Shown: positions 1 through 8,332 of the stretch, in pieces
How positions within the stretch are numbered: the stretch's first letter is position 1
Layout: each line of letters starts with the position of its first letter
Origin: Aquamicrobium zhengzhouense
GTDB taxonomy: Bacteria > Pseudomonadota > Alphaproteobacteria > Rhizobiales > Rhizobiaceae
Assembly (NCBI RefSeq): GCF_016124105.1
Contig: NZ_JADGMQ010000013.1
Span: forward strand, 62,001-126,000
Direction of reading: 5' to 3'
Length of the DNA: 64,000 bases
Made by a program: the position numbers and the translations under genes
Notes under the pieces: generated by a model
Databases searched by the model: none
What the model was told of the DNA's origin: nothing
The model's input: the letters and a program-made list of their open reading frames with translations, nothing else

Positions 1-441
1 CACATCGATTCCTTCATGGAAGACGGCCAGACCAAGGAAGAGTGGAAGGTCACGGCCGAGACCAAGAAGATGCTCGACCCGAAGATCAAGGTCACCTGCA
101 CCGCCGTGCGCGTGCCGGTCTTCATCGGTCACTCCGAAGCCGTCAACATCGAGTTCGAGAACCCGATCACTGCGGACGAAGCACGCGATATCCTGCGCGA
201 GGCTCCGGGCTGCCTGGTCGTCGACAAGCACGAGGACGGTGGCTACATCACCCCGCTCGAGGCTGCTGGCGATGACGCGACCTACATCTCGCGCATTCGC
301 GAGGACTCCACCATCGAGAACGGCCTCAACATGTGGGTCGTCGCAGATAATCTGCGCAAGGGTGCCGCTTTGAACACCGTTCAGATCGCCGAGCTTCTGG
401 TTGCACGCGGTCTGGTGAAGCCAAAGAAGCAGGCTGCCTGA
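1..441 (+). CDS. asd: Aspartate-semialdehyde dehydrogenase, C-terminal part
   Basis: Reading frame is open from the first base, so the gene is cut by the window edge; 146 residues remain. The segment carries the typical Asd C-terminal half: a KVTCTAVRVPVF stretch followed by GHSEAVNIEF, and an end reading WVVADNLRKGAALNTVQIAELL. Asd makes L-aspartate 4-semialdehyde from aspartyl phosphate with NADPH in the cytoplasm, feeding lysine, threonine, methionine and diaminopimelate synthesis. The catalytic cysteine lies outside the window. A strong terminator hairpin follows at 456-480. Identification is firm. Confidence 0.95.
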   Translation, partial: HIDSFMEDGQTKEEWKVTAETKKMLDPKIKVTCTAVRVPVFIGHSEAVNIEFENPITADEARDILREAPGCLVVDKHEDGGYITPLEAAGDDATYISRIREDSTIENGLNMWVVADNLRKGAALNTVQIAELLVARGLVKPKKQAA

Positions 442-455
442 TTTACTTGCATGCG

Positions 456-480
456 CGGGGCCTTCGGGCCCCGTTCTTCT
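456..480 (+). terminator. Rho-independent terminator after asd
   Basis: A 7-bp GC stem (CGGGGCC / GGCCCCG) with a TTCG tetraloop, followed by TTCTTCTTT. It sits 15 bases after the asd stop codon. Confidence 0.8.
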
Positions 481-556
481 TTGGCATGGGGAACTTTCAA
501 CCTGATCGCGCATTCCACTCCTTGCCTTCAATTGTGAGGGAACGAAGGAGAGGACT

Positions 557-808
557 ATGGACGACGCAGGAATTGGCTGGATTGCAGCCATTATTATCGG
601 CGGTCTTGCGGGCTGGATCGCCTCGAATTTCATGAAGAGCGACACGGGCATCTTCATGAATGTCATTCTCGGCATAATCGGCGCAGCAATCGCGAGCTTC
701 CTCTTCGGTCTGCTCGGCGTGTCTTTCGGCGGCTGGCTCGGTTACCTGATCGCCGGTTTCATTGGTGCCTGTATCCTTATTGCAGGCGCGCGAGCGGTCA
801 GAAGCTGA
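557..808 (+). CDS. GlsB/YeaQ/YmgE family small membrane protein
   Basis: An 83-residue, glycine-rich protein made of three hydrophobic segments (about residues 6-23, 32-52 and 56-80), with the family pattern IGGLAGWIAS, then a short polar turn (MKSD), then GIFMNVILGIIGA. This is the transglycosylase-associated (YeaQ/YmgE) family of inner-membrane proteins, linked to general stress responses in enterobacteria; no enzymatic role is established. The start has an AGGAGAGG ribosome binding site 6 bases upstream. It is monocistronic, with terminators on both sides. Confidence 0.85.
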   Translation: MDDAGIGWIAAIIIGGLAGWIASNFMKSDTGIFMNVILGIIGAAIASFLFGLLGVSFGGWLGYLIAGFIGACILIAGARAVRS

Positions 809-823
809 CACGGAACGCGCTGG

Positions 824-852
824 AAAGGCCGGAAGCACAACCGGCCTTTCAT
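824..852. terminator. Bidirectional terminator
   Basis: A 9-bp perfect stem (AAAGGCCGG / CCGGCCTTT) with an 8-base loop, A-rich on the left and T-rich on the right, between two convergent genes. It can serve both the YeaQ-like gene and the TraB/GumN gene. Confidence 0.75.
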
Positions 853-2088
853 CTATTTGGAGCTGCAGAATTCCGCATATGCCTCAGCGCTGGGCTCAAA
901 GCCCTGCGTTTGTGCAAGCTCCCATGGCCGCTCGCATCGGCCAGTCTTCTCACACCATTGATAGCCGGCTGACCTTTTGCAGCCGTGATCGTCAAGGTCA
1001 GCGCCGACTATCGGTGTGGCATCAACTTTTTCAACTTGAAAGCCGGCCTGTCTCAGCAGTGAGATCAGGCCTTCTTCACCCGGAAGGTGCATCGCGCCAA
1101 CGGCAATGAAAGCTGCTCCTCGCTCAATGAACGGGACGGCATTTTGTGCCATCGTGTGGTTGCGAGCAACGATGAGCCGCTCCTCAAAATCCGCAAAGCC
1201 CCCATCGATCCCTGCCTGTTCAGGAAGAGCAACCCGGAAGAACGGCCAGAAGGCTGCGGTTTCGCCATTGAGATATAGCTGAACCATCGTCTCCATGACA
1301 TCCTCGACGCGATCGCCGAGTTCGAGTGTCTCGACGAGACCCCGCAGATGAAAATCCATCGGCAAGGAGGCCATTGCCTCAAGCTGATCGATCGCCGTCT
1401 CAAGACCGCCGAGTTGCTTCCCGTCAGCCAGCGCATCCTGCGCAAGTTTCGCGTCGAGGACCGGCTCCCCTGCCGCCTTGCGGGCAAGTTCGCATTGTGG
1501 AAGCGCCAGCATGGTCGCAAGCATCCACGGCTTCATCCTGGCAACGCTGGAAGGCGGAATGTTGCGCGCTGCCAGCGCCTTTTCGACCGCCTGACGATCA
1601 GCTTCGTTCAGCAATGAGAACAGGCTGGTGCCATCCGTAAACATCATCAGCTCCGGCCGCTGGGCCATCGCTTCCATCATCTTCGACTGGTCGAGGATGT
1701 CCGTCGTCTCGATGACGATTGTCTTGGCACCCTCGAAGGCCTCGCTTGCGGCTGCGGGAAGCTGCACCACCCGCGGATCGGAAAGATGCATCGTGCCAAA
1801 CAGATAGGATGGCGCGATGCCGGCCTTCTCGATGCGCCACAACAGCGCTCCGCCATTTGCAACAGAAGCGGCTTCCTCACGGATCTTCCGCAACTCGTCC
1901 GGACGATCCCGCTCCATCGCCTCCAGCATGTTCTCCCCGCTGCAGGCCGGATATTTTTCCGTCTCGGCGTGGGCAACCGCGAGCAGCAAACCGAGATAAA
2001 AGCCCGCCAGGGCCAGAAGATTGAAGATACTCAGCAAGCGCAAGCTCTTGTCTGCAAGCCGATCGGCGAAAGAAACGGACTGTGTCAT
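853..2088 (-). CDS. TraB/GumN family protein with cysteine-rich C-terminal tail
   Basis: A 411-residue protein. The N terminus has a membrane-spanning or signal segment (about residues 18-40, ending LLLAVAHA), so the rest is probably periplasmic. The TraB/GumN domain shows both family motifs: GTMH at residues 98-101 after a hydrophobic strand, and GAMHLPGEEGL near residue 340. Proteins of this family are predicted metalloproteases related to Tiki, but the bacterial function is not known. The last 45 residues are unusual: cysteines at 370, 379, 385 and 408, with a GYQWC...C...PWE pattern that looks like a separate small disulfide module. It stands alone and is convergent with its left neighbour. 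Confidence 0.82.
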   Translation of the reverse strand: MTQSVSFADRLADKSLRLLSIFNLLALAGFYLGLLLAVAHAETEKYPACSGENMLEAMERDRPDELRKIREEAASVANGGALLWRIEKAGIAPSYLFGTMHLSDPRVVQLPAAASEAFEGAKTIVIETTDILDQSKMMEAMAQRPELMMFTDGTSLFSLLNEADRQAVEKALAARNIPPSSVARMKPWMLATMLALPQCELARKAAGEPVLDAKLAQDALADGKQLGGLETAIDQLEAMASLPMDFHLRGLVETLELGDRVEDVMETMVQLYLNGETAAFWPFFRVALPEQAGIDGGFADFEERLIVARNHTMAQNAVPFIERGAAFIAVGAMHLPGEEGLISLLRQAGFQVEKVDATPIVGADLDDHGCKRSAGYQWCEKTGRCERPWELAQTQGFEPSAEAYAEFCSSK

Positions 2089-2133
2089 AGCCAGACGATA
2101 GAAGTGGAAGCGTGAAGAAAGGTTAAGCAGTGC

Positions 2134-2577
2134 TCACATCTTCGCGCCGGGAATACGGGCAGCCTGTGACACCCAGTCAGCGAACTGCGCTTCATCTAAT
2201 GTCTTGTTTTCAAAGAGATGAAAATAGCGAACCTCAGGATGCTTTGAACCTTCCGGCGGCTCGGGAACGAGCGAGGCTCCACGGAAGAAGGCGACCTTGA
2301 TGTACTTCGCCATGCAGTGAAAGCTCAGGAACCAGATATCGCGCTCCATCCCGTAAAAAGGGGAGTTCCACTTCACCGCCTTGGTAACTTCAGGCACGGT
2401 TCGCGAGACGATCTGGTCCAGTTGCCGACCAGCCGCCTGCTTCCAGCCGGGCATCGCCTCGAGGTAGGCCGCTACCGGTTCTTCGCCATATCCCTTCGGG
2501 ATCTGCGGATTTCCGCCGCTGAGAAGCACAGGCGGGCCGGACGGCTTGACCCATTTGTCCTCGCCCTTGCCTTTCAT
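2134..2577 (-). CDS. DUF1801 domain-containing protein
   Basis: A 147-residue cytoplasmic protein with the DUF1801 pattern: a helical start (EEPVAAYLEAMPGWKQAAGRQLD), then VTKAVKWNSPFYG and a strand series ending in a VRYFHLFENKTLDEAQF segment. The family has a phage-like YdhG/SufE-like fold with no assigned reaction. A longer reading from 2604 is possible, but AGGAGG lies 7 bases before the ATG at 2577, which settles the start. xerC lies upstream on the same strand with about 55 bases between them. Confidence 0.82.
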   Translation of the reverse strand: MKGKGEDKWVKPSGPPVLLSGGNPQIPKGYGEEPVAAYLEAMPGWKQAAGRQLDQIVSRTVPEVTKAVKWNSPFYGMERDIWFLSFHCMAKYIKVAFFRGASLVPEPPEGSKHPEVRYFHLFENKTLDEAQFADWVSQAARIPGAKM

Positions 2578-2633
2578 CCGCGATCCTCCTGTTGCAATTT
2601 GCACCAGTTCAGAGAGGCGAAAATACGGCGGCC

Positions 2634-3572
2634 TCAGGCGCGCGGATGGGCTGCGTCATATATGTCGAGGAGCCGCGCCGTATCGACGCCGGTATAGACC
2701 TGCGTCGTCGACAGGCTGGCATGGCCCAAAAGTTCCTGGATCGTACGAAGATCGCCCCCCTTGGCGAGGAGGTGTGTTGCAAAGGAGTGGCGCAGTGCGT
2801 GCGGTGTTGCCGTATCCGGCAGATTCAGTGCGGAGCGAAGCTTCTGCATCTCGCGCTGGATGATGGCAGGTTGCAGCGGCCCTCCCCTTGCCCCCCGAAA
2901 CAAGGGCTTTTCATCCGCAAGATCGTAGGGACAAAGTTTCCGATATTCGCTGACCGCCCTGGCGGCTGCCGGAAGAACCGGAACCAGACGCGTCTTTCCC
3001 CCCTTGCCTGCGATGCGAAGGACCGACTGCGCTTCGTCCTTTAACTCCTCGCCTAAAAGTCCAAGTGCCTCAGAGATACGCAATCCGCAGCCATAGAGAA
3101 GCGTCAGGACCGCTGCATTCCGGGCGGCAATCCAGGGTTCTTCGGCCAGTTGCTCGCCAGCTTTTACGACCTTTTTGGCGTCCGCAGCAGTCAACGGCTT
3201 TGGCAATGACTTCGGTTGTTTCGGCGCTCGCATGGCGTTTGCGCCGGCTGCGTTCGCCAGCCCTCGCCGTTCCATGAACCGGATGAATGAGCGAATGCCT
3301 GCAAGGCCTCTGCCAAGCGAGCGAGCCCCTGCCCCGTCATTGCGTCGCTGTGCGAGGAAGGCACGAAGATCTGCCGGCTTGAGCGAGGCGACGTCGCTGA
3401 TGCCCGGAGCTTCGCCATGGTAGCCTGTCAAGAACTGCAGGAACTGACGTGTGTCCCGTTCATAGGCATCCACCGTCAATGGCGATAGCCGTCGCTCGGA
3501 CGCCAGGGAATTCAACCACTCAGTGCGGATCGCCTGAAGATCAGGCTTTGCCGGAATCAGAAAGTTCTCCAT
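2634..3572 (-). CDS. xerC: Tyrosine recombinase XerC
   Basis: A 312-residue tyrosine recombinase. The N-terminal SAM-like core-binding domain (residues about 10-95) has RLSPLTVDAYERDTRQFLQF. The catalytic domain carries the full residue set: Arg in CGLRISEALGL, His-x-x-Arg in TPHALRHSFATHLL, His in LGHASLSTTQVY and the nucleophilic Tyr in VYTGVD. XerC acts with XerD at dif to resolve chromosome dimers at FtsK. A TTG start at 3617 would add 15 residues but has no ribosome binding site, so the ATG at 3572 is preferred. It is divergent from rimM. XerC rather than XerD is inferred from overall likeness, with moderate certainty. Confidence 0.85.
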   Translation of the reverse strand: MENFLIPAKPDLQAIRTEWLNSLASERRLSPLTVDAYERDTRQFLQFLTGYHGEAPGISDVASLKPADLRAFLAQRRNDGAGARSLGRGLAGIRSFIRFMERRGLANAAGANAMRAPKQPKSLPKPLTAADAKKVVKAGEQLAEEPWIAARNAAVLTLLYGCGLRISEALGLLGEELKDEAQSVLRIAGKGGKTRLVPVLPAAARAVSEYRKLCPYDLADEKPLFRGARGGPLQPAIIQREMQKLRSALNLPDTATPHALRHSFATHLLAKGGDLRTIQELLGHASLSTTQVYTGVDTARLLDIYDAAHPRA

Positions 3573-3669
3573 GTCCGGATCTTGCGCCTTGGCGGTTAGC
3601 GATGAATGAAATTGCAACAGGCGGGCGCAGAAGATTGAAACCCGCCTGCGGCAAATGTAGAGACGCCTG

Positions 3670-4206
3670 ATGAAAAATCTTGCAAAGCCTGTTCAGCTGG
3701 CCGTCATCGGTGCTCCCCATGGTGTAAGGGGCGAGGTACGCGTGAAGAGCTTCACGGAAGATCCATTGGCGCTCGGAGACTACGGCCCCCTCACCTGCGA
3801 AGATGGCCGCACCCTGACGGTCGCCTCGATCCGCCCGGCCAAGAATGTCGTTGTTGTCCGCTTCAAGGAAATCACCTCGCGGGAACAGGCCGAGGCAGTT
3901 ACCGGGATCGCCCTCCATGTGGACCGCTCCGTTCTGCCGGACGATCTGGACGAGGAAGAATTTTATCACGCCGACCTCGTCGGCCTGGAGGTTCGTGACG
4001 AAACGGGCGAAAAAATCGGCAAGGTCACGGCCATCCAGAATTTTGGCGGCGGCGACATCGTTGAAGCAAATCTTGCCGGGCGACGCTCGGTTATGATCCC
4101 ATTCACTCTGGCGGCGATCCCGGAAGTTTCGATATCCGGCGGCTACATTCGGATCGACAGCGTCGCGGCGGGACTTGTTTCCGACGGCGAGGACGAGGGG
4201 CAATGA
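3670..4206 (+). CDS. rimM: Ribosome maturation factor RimM
   Basis: A 178-residue protein with the RimM N-terminal barrel ([21 protein letters not shown]) and a C-terminal PRC-like barrel ([11 protein letters not shown] ... [20 protein letters not shown]). RimM binds S19 in the 30S subunit and assists 16S rRNA maturation. Its stop overlaps the trmD start (ATGA). In most related genomes rpsP, and often ffh, lie directly upstream; here xerC is divergent upstream, so the operon begins with rimM and its promoter must lie in 3573-3669. Confidence 0.95.
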   Translation: MKNLAKPVQLAVIGAPHGVRGEVRVKSFTEDPLALGDYGPLTCEDGRTLTVASIRPAKNVVVVRFKEITSREQAEAVTGIALHVDRSVLPDDLDEEEFYHADLVGLEVRDETGEKIGKVTAIQNFGGGDIVEANLAGRRSVMIPFTLAAIPEVSISGGYIRIDSVAAGLVSDGEDEGQ

Positions 4207-4898
4207 GTTTTTCTGCAACGGTCCTGACGCTTTATCCGGAGATGTTTCCCGGAGCGCTCGGCATGTCGCTGGCGGGGCGAGCGATGGAAGCAGGAACCTG
4301 GTCGATCGAGACTGTCCAGATCCGCGACTTTGCAACCGACAGGCACCGCACCGTCGATGATACTCCGTCGGGAGGTGGCGCGGGAATGGTGATGCGGGCA
4401 GACGTTGTGGCGCGCGCGATAGATCATGCGGCTCCCGCGGCTGACCCGCGACCGAAGCTCCTCATGAGCCCTCGAGGCATGCCGCTGACGCAAGCTCGTG
4501 TGCGCGAACTCGCCGCTGGCCCCGGCGTTGTAATCGTTTGCGGGCGCTTTGAAGGCATTGACCAGCGCGTGATCGACGCGCGCGATCTCGAGGAAGTGTC
4601 GATCGGCGACTATATCCTCTCGGGAGGCGAACCGGCTGCGCTGATCGTGCTTGATGCGATCGTCCGTCTCTTGCCTGGCGTCATGGGCAACGAAGCGTCA
4701 GGAACCGAAGAAAGTTTTGAAAGCGGCATGCTGGAACACCCGCATTACACCCGCCCGCAGATTTTCGAAGACATTTCTATTCCCGAGGTTCTGACTTCGG
4801 GCAACCACGCAAAAATTGCCGAATGGCGCCGCGAGCAGGCATTGAAGCTGACGCGGGAACGCCGCCCTGACCTTCTGGCAGACAAGGATCGCGCGTGA
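4203..4898 (+). CDS. trmD: tRNA (guanine-37-N1)-methyltransferase TrmD
   Basis: A 231-residue SPOUT methyltransferase. It has [18 protein letters not shown] at the start, the SAM-binding knot motif [16 protein letters not shown] and [16 protein letters not shown], and the [13 protein letters not shown] substrate loop. It methylates G37 of tRNAs that read CNN-type codons, which prevents +1 frameshifting. It is translationally coupled on both sides: ATGA with rimM and GTGA with the following DUF4260 gene. Confidence 0.96.
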   Translation: MSFSATVLTLYPEMFPGALGMSLAGRAMEAGTWSIETVQIRDFATDRHRTVDDTPSGGGAGMVMRADVVARAIDHAAPAADPRPKLLMSPRGMPLTQARVRELAAGPGVVIVCGRFEGIDQRVIDARDLEEVSIGDYILSGGEPAALIVLDAIVRLLPGVMGNEASGTEESFESGMLEHPHYTRPQIFEDISIPEVLTSGNHAKIAEWRREQALKLTRERRPDLLADKDRA

Positions 4899-5248
4899 GC
4901 CTGCTCCTGCGCCTCGAGCATCTTGCGCTCACGGTGCTGTTTGTCGTGCTTTACGCAGCGTCTGGTATGAGCTGGTGGCTGTTCGCCGCGTTGTTCCTGG
5001 CCCCTGATCTGGCCTTCGCGGCCTATCTTTTTGGTCCGCGCATCGGCGCTATGATCTACAACGCCGTCCATAGCTGGATCGGCGTCGTTCTGCTGGCGGC
5101 AATCAGCTGGGCCGCAGATCTGCCTGCCGGCTATGCAATCTGCCTGATCTGGGCAGCGCACATCGCCTTTGATCGCACCCTCGGCTACGGGCTCAAATAT
5201 CAGACAGATTTCAAAGACACTCATCTTGGCCGCATTGGCAGGAGTTGA
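4895..5248 (+). CDS. DUF4260 family membrane protein
   Basis: A 117-residue, very hydrophobic protein with about four membrane helices and the family features [27 protein letters not shown] and [15 protein letters not shown]. The function is unknown. The GTG start overlaps the trmD stop (GTGA), so it is translated from the trmD-rplS transcript. Its presence inside a ribosome-biogenesis operon is unusual and probably an insertion. Confidence 0.85.
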   Translation: MSLLLRLEHLALTVLFVVLYAASGMSWWLFAALFLAPDLAFAAYLFGPRIGAMIYNAVHSWIGVVLLAAISWAADLPAGYAICLIWAAHIAFDRTLGYGLKYQTDFKDTHLGRIGRS

Positions 5249-5416
5249 TCTTTCCCCGGAAATTGTGTATCGCCGCCGCAGTTCCGGAAACTGCCGGACA
5301 TCCGCAACCAAAGAATGGTGCACCGCTCCTGCCTGAGGGCATAGTCACACGGCAAAAGACTGATGTGGCAAGTGTCGAGCGCTCTGACTGTTTGAGAAGA
5401 ATGAAGGATCAGGACG

Positions 5417-5908
5417 ATGGACATCATTCGTCAGCTCGAAGCCGAACAGGCAGCCAAAATCGAAGCAAAGCGCAAGCTTCCAGAGTTCCAGCCGGGCGAC
5501 ACCGTGCGCGTGCTCGTTCGCGTTACTGAAGGTTCGCGTACCCGCGTTCAGGCCTATGAAGGCGTTTGCATCGCTCGTTCGGGCGCAGGCATCCATGAAA
5601 ACTTCACCGTTCGCAAGATCTCCTACGGCGAAGGTGTTGAGCGTGTCTTCCCGATCTACTCGCCACTGGTCGAGGGCGTTGAAGTCGTTCGTCGCGGTAA
5701 GGTTCGTCGTGCGAAGCTCTACTACCTGCGCGATCGCCGCGGTAAGGCTGCACGTATCGTCGAGAACACCGGCACCCGTGCTCGCAAGCTGAACGAAGCT
5801 GAGCGTGAGGCCGCCCAGGCTGAGCGTGCACGCATCGAGGCCGAGAAGGTCGCTGCTGCTGAGGCTCTGGCTGCAGAAAAGGCAGCTGCTGAGGCTTCCG
5901 CAGAATAA
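5417..5908 (+). CDS. rplS: 50S ribosomal protein L19
   Basis: A 163-residue L19. The core (residues about 1-115) has [29 protein letters not shown] and [31 protein letters not shown]. The last 45 residues are an Ala/Glu-rich charged helix found in alphaproteobacterial L19. L19 sits at the 30S-50S interface. The start has AAGGATCAGGACG upstream. A 168-base leader separates it from the DUF4260 gene and may hold its own promoter or a regulatory leader. A strong terminator follows. Confidence 0.96.
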   Translation: MDIIRQLEAEQAAKIEAKRKLPEFQPGDTVRVLVRVTEGSRTRVQAYEGVCIARSGAGIHENFTVRKISYGEGVERVFPIYSPLVEGVEVVRRGKVRRAKLYYLRDRRGKAARIVENTGTRARKLNEAEREAAQAERARIEAEKVAAAEALAAEKAAAEASAE

Positions 5909-5927
5909 GAATTTCCCCATCGGGATG

Positions 5928-5958
5928 AAAATGGCGGCTCCGGCCGCCATTTTTGTTT
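5928..5958 (+). terminator. Terminator after rplS
   Basis: A 10-bp stem (AAAATGGCGG / CCGCCATTTT) followed by TTTTGTTTG, 20 bases after the rplS stop. Confidence 0.88.
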
Positions 5959-6034
5959 GTGGCGGAGTTTTCAGGGCGACCGGAACAAGCCTTTCGCACC
6001 AGCGTTCTTCTCAGCTTTCAAGGTTGAGGGGATC

Positions 6035-6556
6035 ATGCAGGAAATTCTGGACGACATCGGCCACGCCACGTCCCTGCCGTTCGCGGTCATCGCTGCGCGG
6101 CTGGCTATCGCGACGGTGCTTGGGGCTATCATCGGCTTTGAGCGCGAGTGGCGGAACCATCCCGCAGGGCTGCGCACCCATATTCTGGTCGCCCTTGCAG
6201 CTGCGTCCTTCACGCTGATCGGCATTGAGATCGTCCATTCGCCGCAATTCGAAGACGACGGCGCACGGCAGGACCCGCTGCGTCTGATCGAAGCCGTCAC
6301 GGCGGGCGTCGCATTTCTTGCAGCAGGAACCATCATCGTCGCACGTGGCCAGGTGAAAGGTCTGACCACTGGCGCCGGGCTTTGGCTCGCGGGCTCCGTC
6401 GGCCTCGCCGCCGGGCTCGGCTTCTGGCAGATCGCTGCCCTGGTCACAGTGCTGGCCGTCATCGTTCTTGGTCTGCTGCACCCGTTCGAGAAGGTGATCG
6501 TGCAGAAGCGCCCTGGTCGATCACCTCCCGAGAACAGCGACGAACGCGCGGATTGA
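6035..6556 (+). CDS. MgtC/SapB family membrane protein
   Basis: A 173-residue membrane protein with the MgtC hallmarks AARLAIATVLGAIIGFEREW, then the conserved HPAGLRTHILVALAAASF, a LIEAVTAGVAFLAAGTI helix and GLTTGAGLWLAGSVGLAAGLGF. About five membrane helices. MgtC in pathogens modulates F1Fo ATP synthase and Mg homeostasis; this copy is the MgtC membrane domain only, so the exact role is uncertain. The in-frame ATG at 6035 has GAGGGG 5 bases upstream and is preferred over a weaker start at 5957 that overlaps the rplS terminator. Confidence 0.85.
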   Translation: MQEILDDIGHATSLPFAVIAARLAIATVLGAIIGFEREWRNHPAGLRTHILVALAAASFTLIGIEIVHSPQFEDDGARQDPLRLIEAVTAGVAFLAAGTIIVARGQVKGLTTGAGLWLAGSVGLAAGLGFWQIAALVTVLAVIVLGLLHPFEKVIVQKRPGRSPPENSDERAD

Positions 6557-6777
6557 GCACATTGTCGGGACTGCCAAACGCTGGTAATAGGCAGTTCTAT
6601 GGAAGAACTTTTCGGACATCCGGGCTACAAGCACTTCGTGCTGCAGGACGTGAAGCGCCTGCCGGCGCGTTTCTACGCCCGAATTTCCGCTGCGCTACTT
6701 GGTGCCACAGCCTGAGCGCTTTCGCCTCCGGCCGTTGCCGGCCTCTTCCACCTTCCATATCGACGGATTGACGCAAA

Positions 6778-8187
6778 ATGACCGCACCGCGCACCCTCTA
6801 CGACAAGATTTTCGACGACCACGTTGTTGATCGTCAGGACGACGGCACCTGCCTGCTCTACATCGACCGCCACCTCGTGCACGAAGTCACGAGCCCGCAG
6901 GCGTTCGAAGGTCTGCGTTTGACCAACCGCAAGGTTCGTCAGCCAGAAAAGACGCTGGCCGTTGTCGACCACAACGTTCCGACCTCGCCGGACCGCAAGC
7001 ACGGCATCAAGAACGAGGAAAGCCGCATCCAGGTCGAGGCACTGGCTCGCAACGCGGCCGACTTCGGCGTGGAATACTATTCGGAGAACGATATCCGTCA
7101 GGGTATCGTCCACATCGTCGGTCCTGAGCAGGGCTTCACCCTGCCGGGCATGACCATCGTTTGCGGTGACTCGCACACCTCGACCCACGGCGCGTTCGGC
7201 GCACTCGCCCACGGCATCGGCACCTCGGAAGTCGAGCATGTGCTCGCGACCCAGACGCTGATCCAGAAGAAGGCGAAGAACATGCTGGTCCACGTTGACG
7301 GCCAGCTGCCGGAAGGCGTCACCGCCAAGGACATCGTCCTCGCCATCATCGGCGAGATCGGCACTGCCGGCGGCACCGGCTACGTCATCGAATATGCGGG
7401 CGAAGCCATTCGCGCGCTGTCGATGGAAGGCCGCATGACCATCTGCAACATGTCGATCGAAGGCGGCGCGCGCGCTGGCCTGATCGCTCCCGACGAGACG
7501 ACCTTCGCCTACGTCAAGGACAAGCCGCGCGCGCCGAAGGGCGAGGCGTGGGATGCAGCTCTTGCCTATTGGAAGACCCTGCACACCGACGAAGGCGCGC
7601 ATTTCGACAAGGTCGTCGTGCTCGATGCAGCCAAGCTGCCTCCGATCGTCACCTGGGGCTCTTCCCCTGAGGACGTCACGGCGATCACCGGCGTTGTTCC
7701 AAACCCGGACGAGATCGAGGACGAGAACAAGCGCAACTCCAAGAAGCGCGCGCTGGAGTACATGGGTCTCGAACCCGGCACCAAGATGACGGATATATCG
7801 ATCGACCGCGTCTTTATCGGCTCGTGCACCAATGGCCGCATCGAAGATCTGCGCGCTGTCGCCAAGGTCGTTGAAGGCAAGACCGTCGCCTCGACAGTCA
7901 GCGCCATGATCGTCCCGGGCTCGGGTCTCGTAAAGGCGCAGGCAGAAGCCGAAGGCCTCGACAAGATCTTCATCGAAGCTGGCTTCGACTGGCGCGAGCC
8001 GGGCTGCTCAATGTGCCTTGCGATGAACGACGACCGTCTGAAGCCGCATGAGCGTTGCGCGTCGACCTCGAACCGCAACTTCGAAGGCCGTCAGGGCTTC
8101 AAGGGCCGCACGCACCTCGTCTCCCCGGCTATGGCTGCTGCTGCTGCAATTGCAGGCCACTTCGTCGACATTCGCGAGTGGAACTGA
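6778..8187 (+). CDS. leuC: 3-isopropylmalate dehydratase large subunit
   Basis: A 469-residue aconitase-family protein. It has [32 protein letters not shown], the [4Fe-4S] ligands in [13 protein letters not shown] and the [11 protein letters not shown] motif (CxxC), and the NRNFEGRQG substrate loop. LeuC with LeuD isomerises 2- to 3-isopropylmalate in leucine synthesis. LeuD is not next to it. About 220 bases upstream separate it from the MgtC gene; a 38-codon ORF there is not convincing. A terminator follows. Confidence 0.97.
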   Translation: MTAPRTLYDKIFDDHVVDRQDDGTCLLYIDRHLVHEVTSPQAFEGLRLTNRKVRQPEKTLAVVDHNVPTSPDRKHGIKNEESRIQVEALARNAADFGVEYYSENDIRQGIVHIVGPEQGFTLPGMTIVCGDSHTSTHGAFGALAHGIGTSEVEHVLATQTLIQKKAKNMLVHVDGQLPEGVTAKDIVLAIIGEIGTAGGTGYVIEYAGEAIRALSMEGRMTICNMSIEGGARAGLIAPDETTFAYVKDKPRAPKGEAWDAALAYWKTLHTDEGAHFDKVVVLDAAKLPPIVTWGSSPEDVTAITGVVPNPDEIEDENKRNSKKRALEYMGLEPGTKMTDISIDRVFIGSCTNGRIEDLRAVAKVVEGKTVASTVSAMIVPGSGLVKAQAEAEGLDKIFIEAGFDWREPGCSMCLAMNDDRLKPHERCASTSNRNFEGRQGFKGRTHLVSPAMAAAAAIAGHFVDIREWN

Positions 8188-8195
8188 CCTGATTA

Positions 8196-8230
8196 CTGCG
8201 CGGGCAGGGGCAATGCTTCTTCCCGCGCAG
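8196..8230 (+). terminator. Terminator after leuC
   Basis: A 9-bp stem (CTGCGCGGG / CCCGCGCAG) with a 17-base loop, then AATATTTTCC. It starts 8 bases after the leuC stop. Confidence 0.7.
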
Positions 8231-8332
8231 AATATTTTCCCCTCTACTGCATTATAATCTTCACCTTAACTGGCTGTTGTACTTTTACTTGCTACCTCCG
8301 GTTCCGGGTGAACTGGAGGGGGGCTGGTCACT

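Noticed and set aside
6599-6715. A 38-codon ORF upstream of leuC
   Set aside because: No ribosome binding site, no leucine run as expected for a leader peptide, and no recognisable feature.
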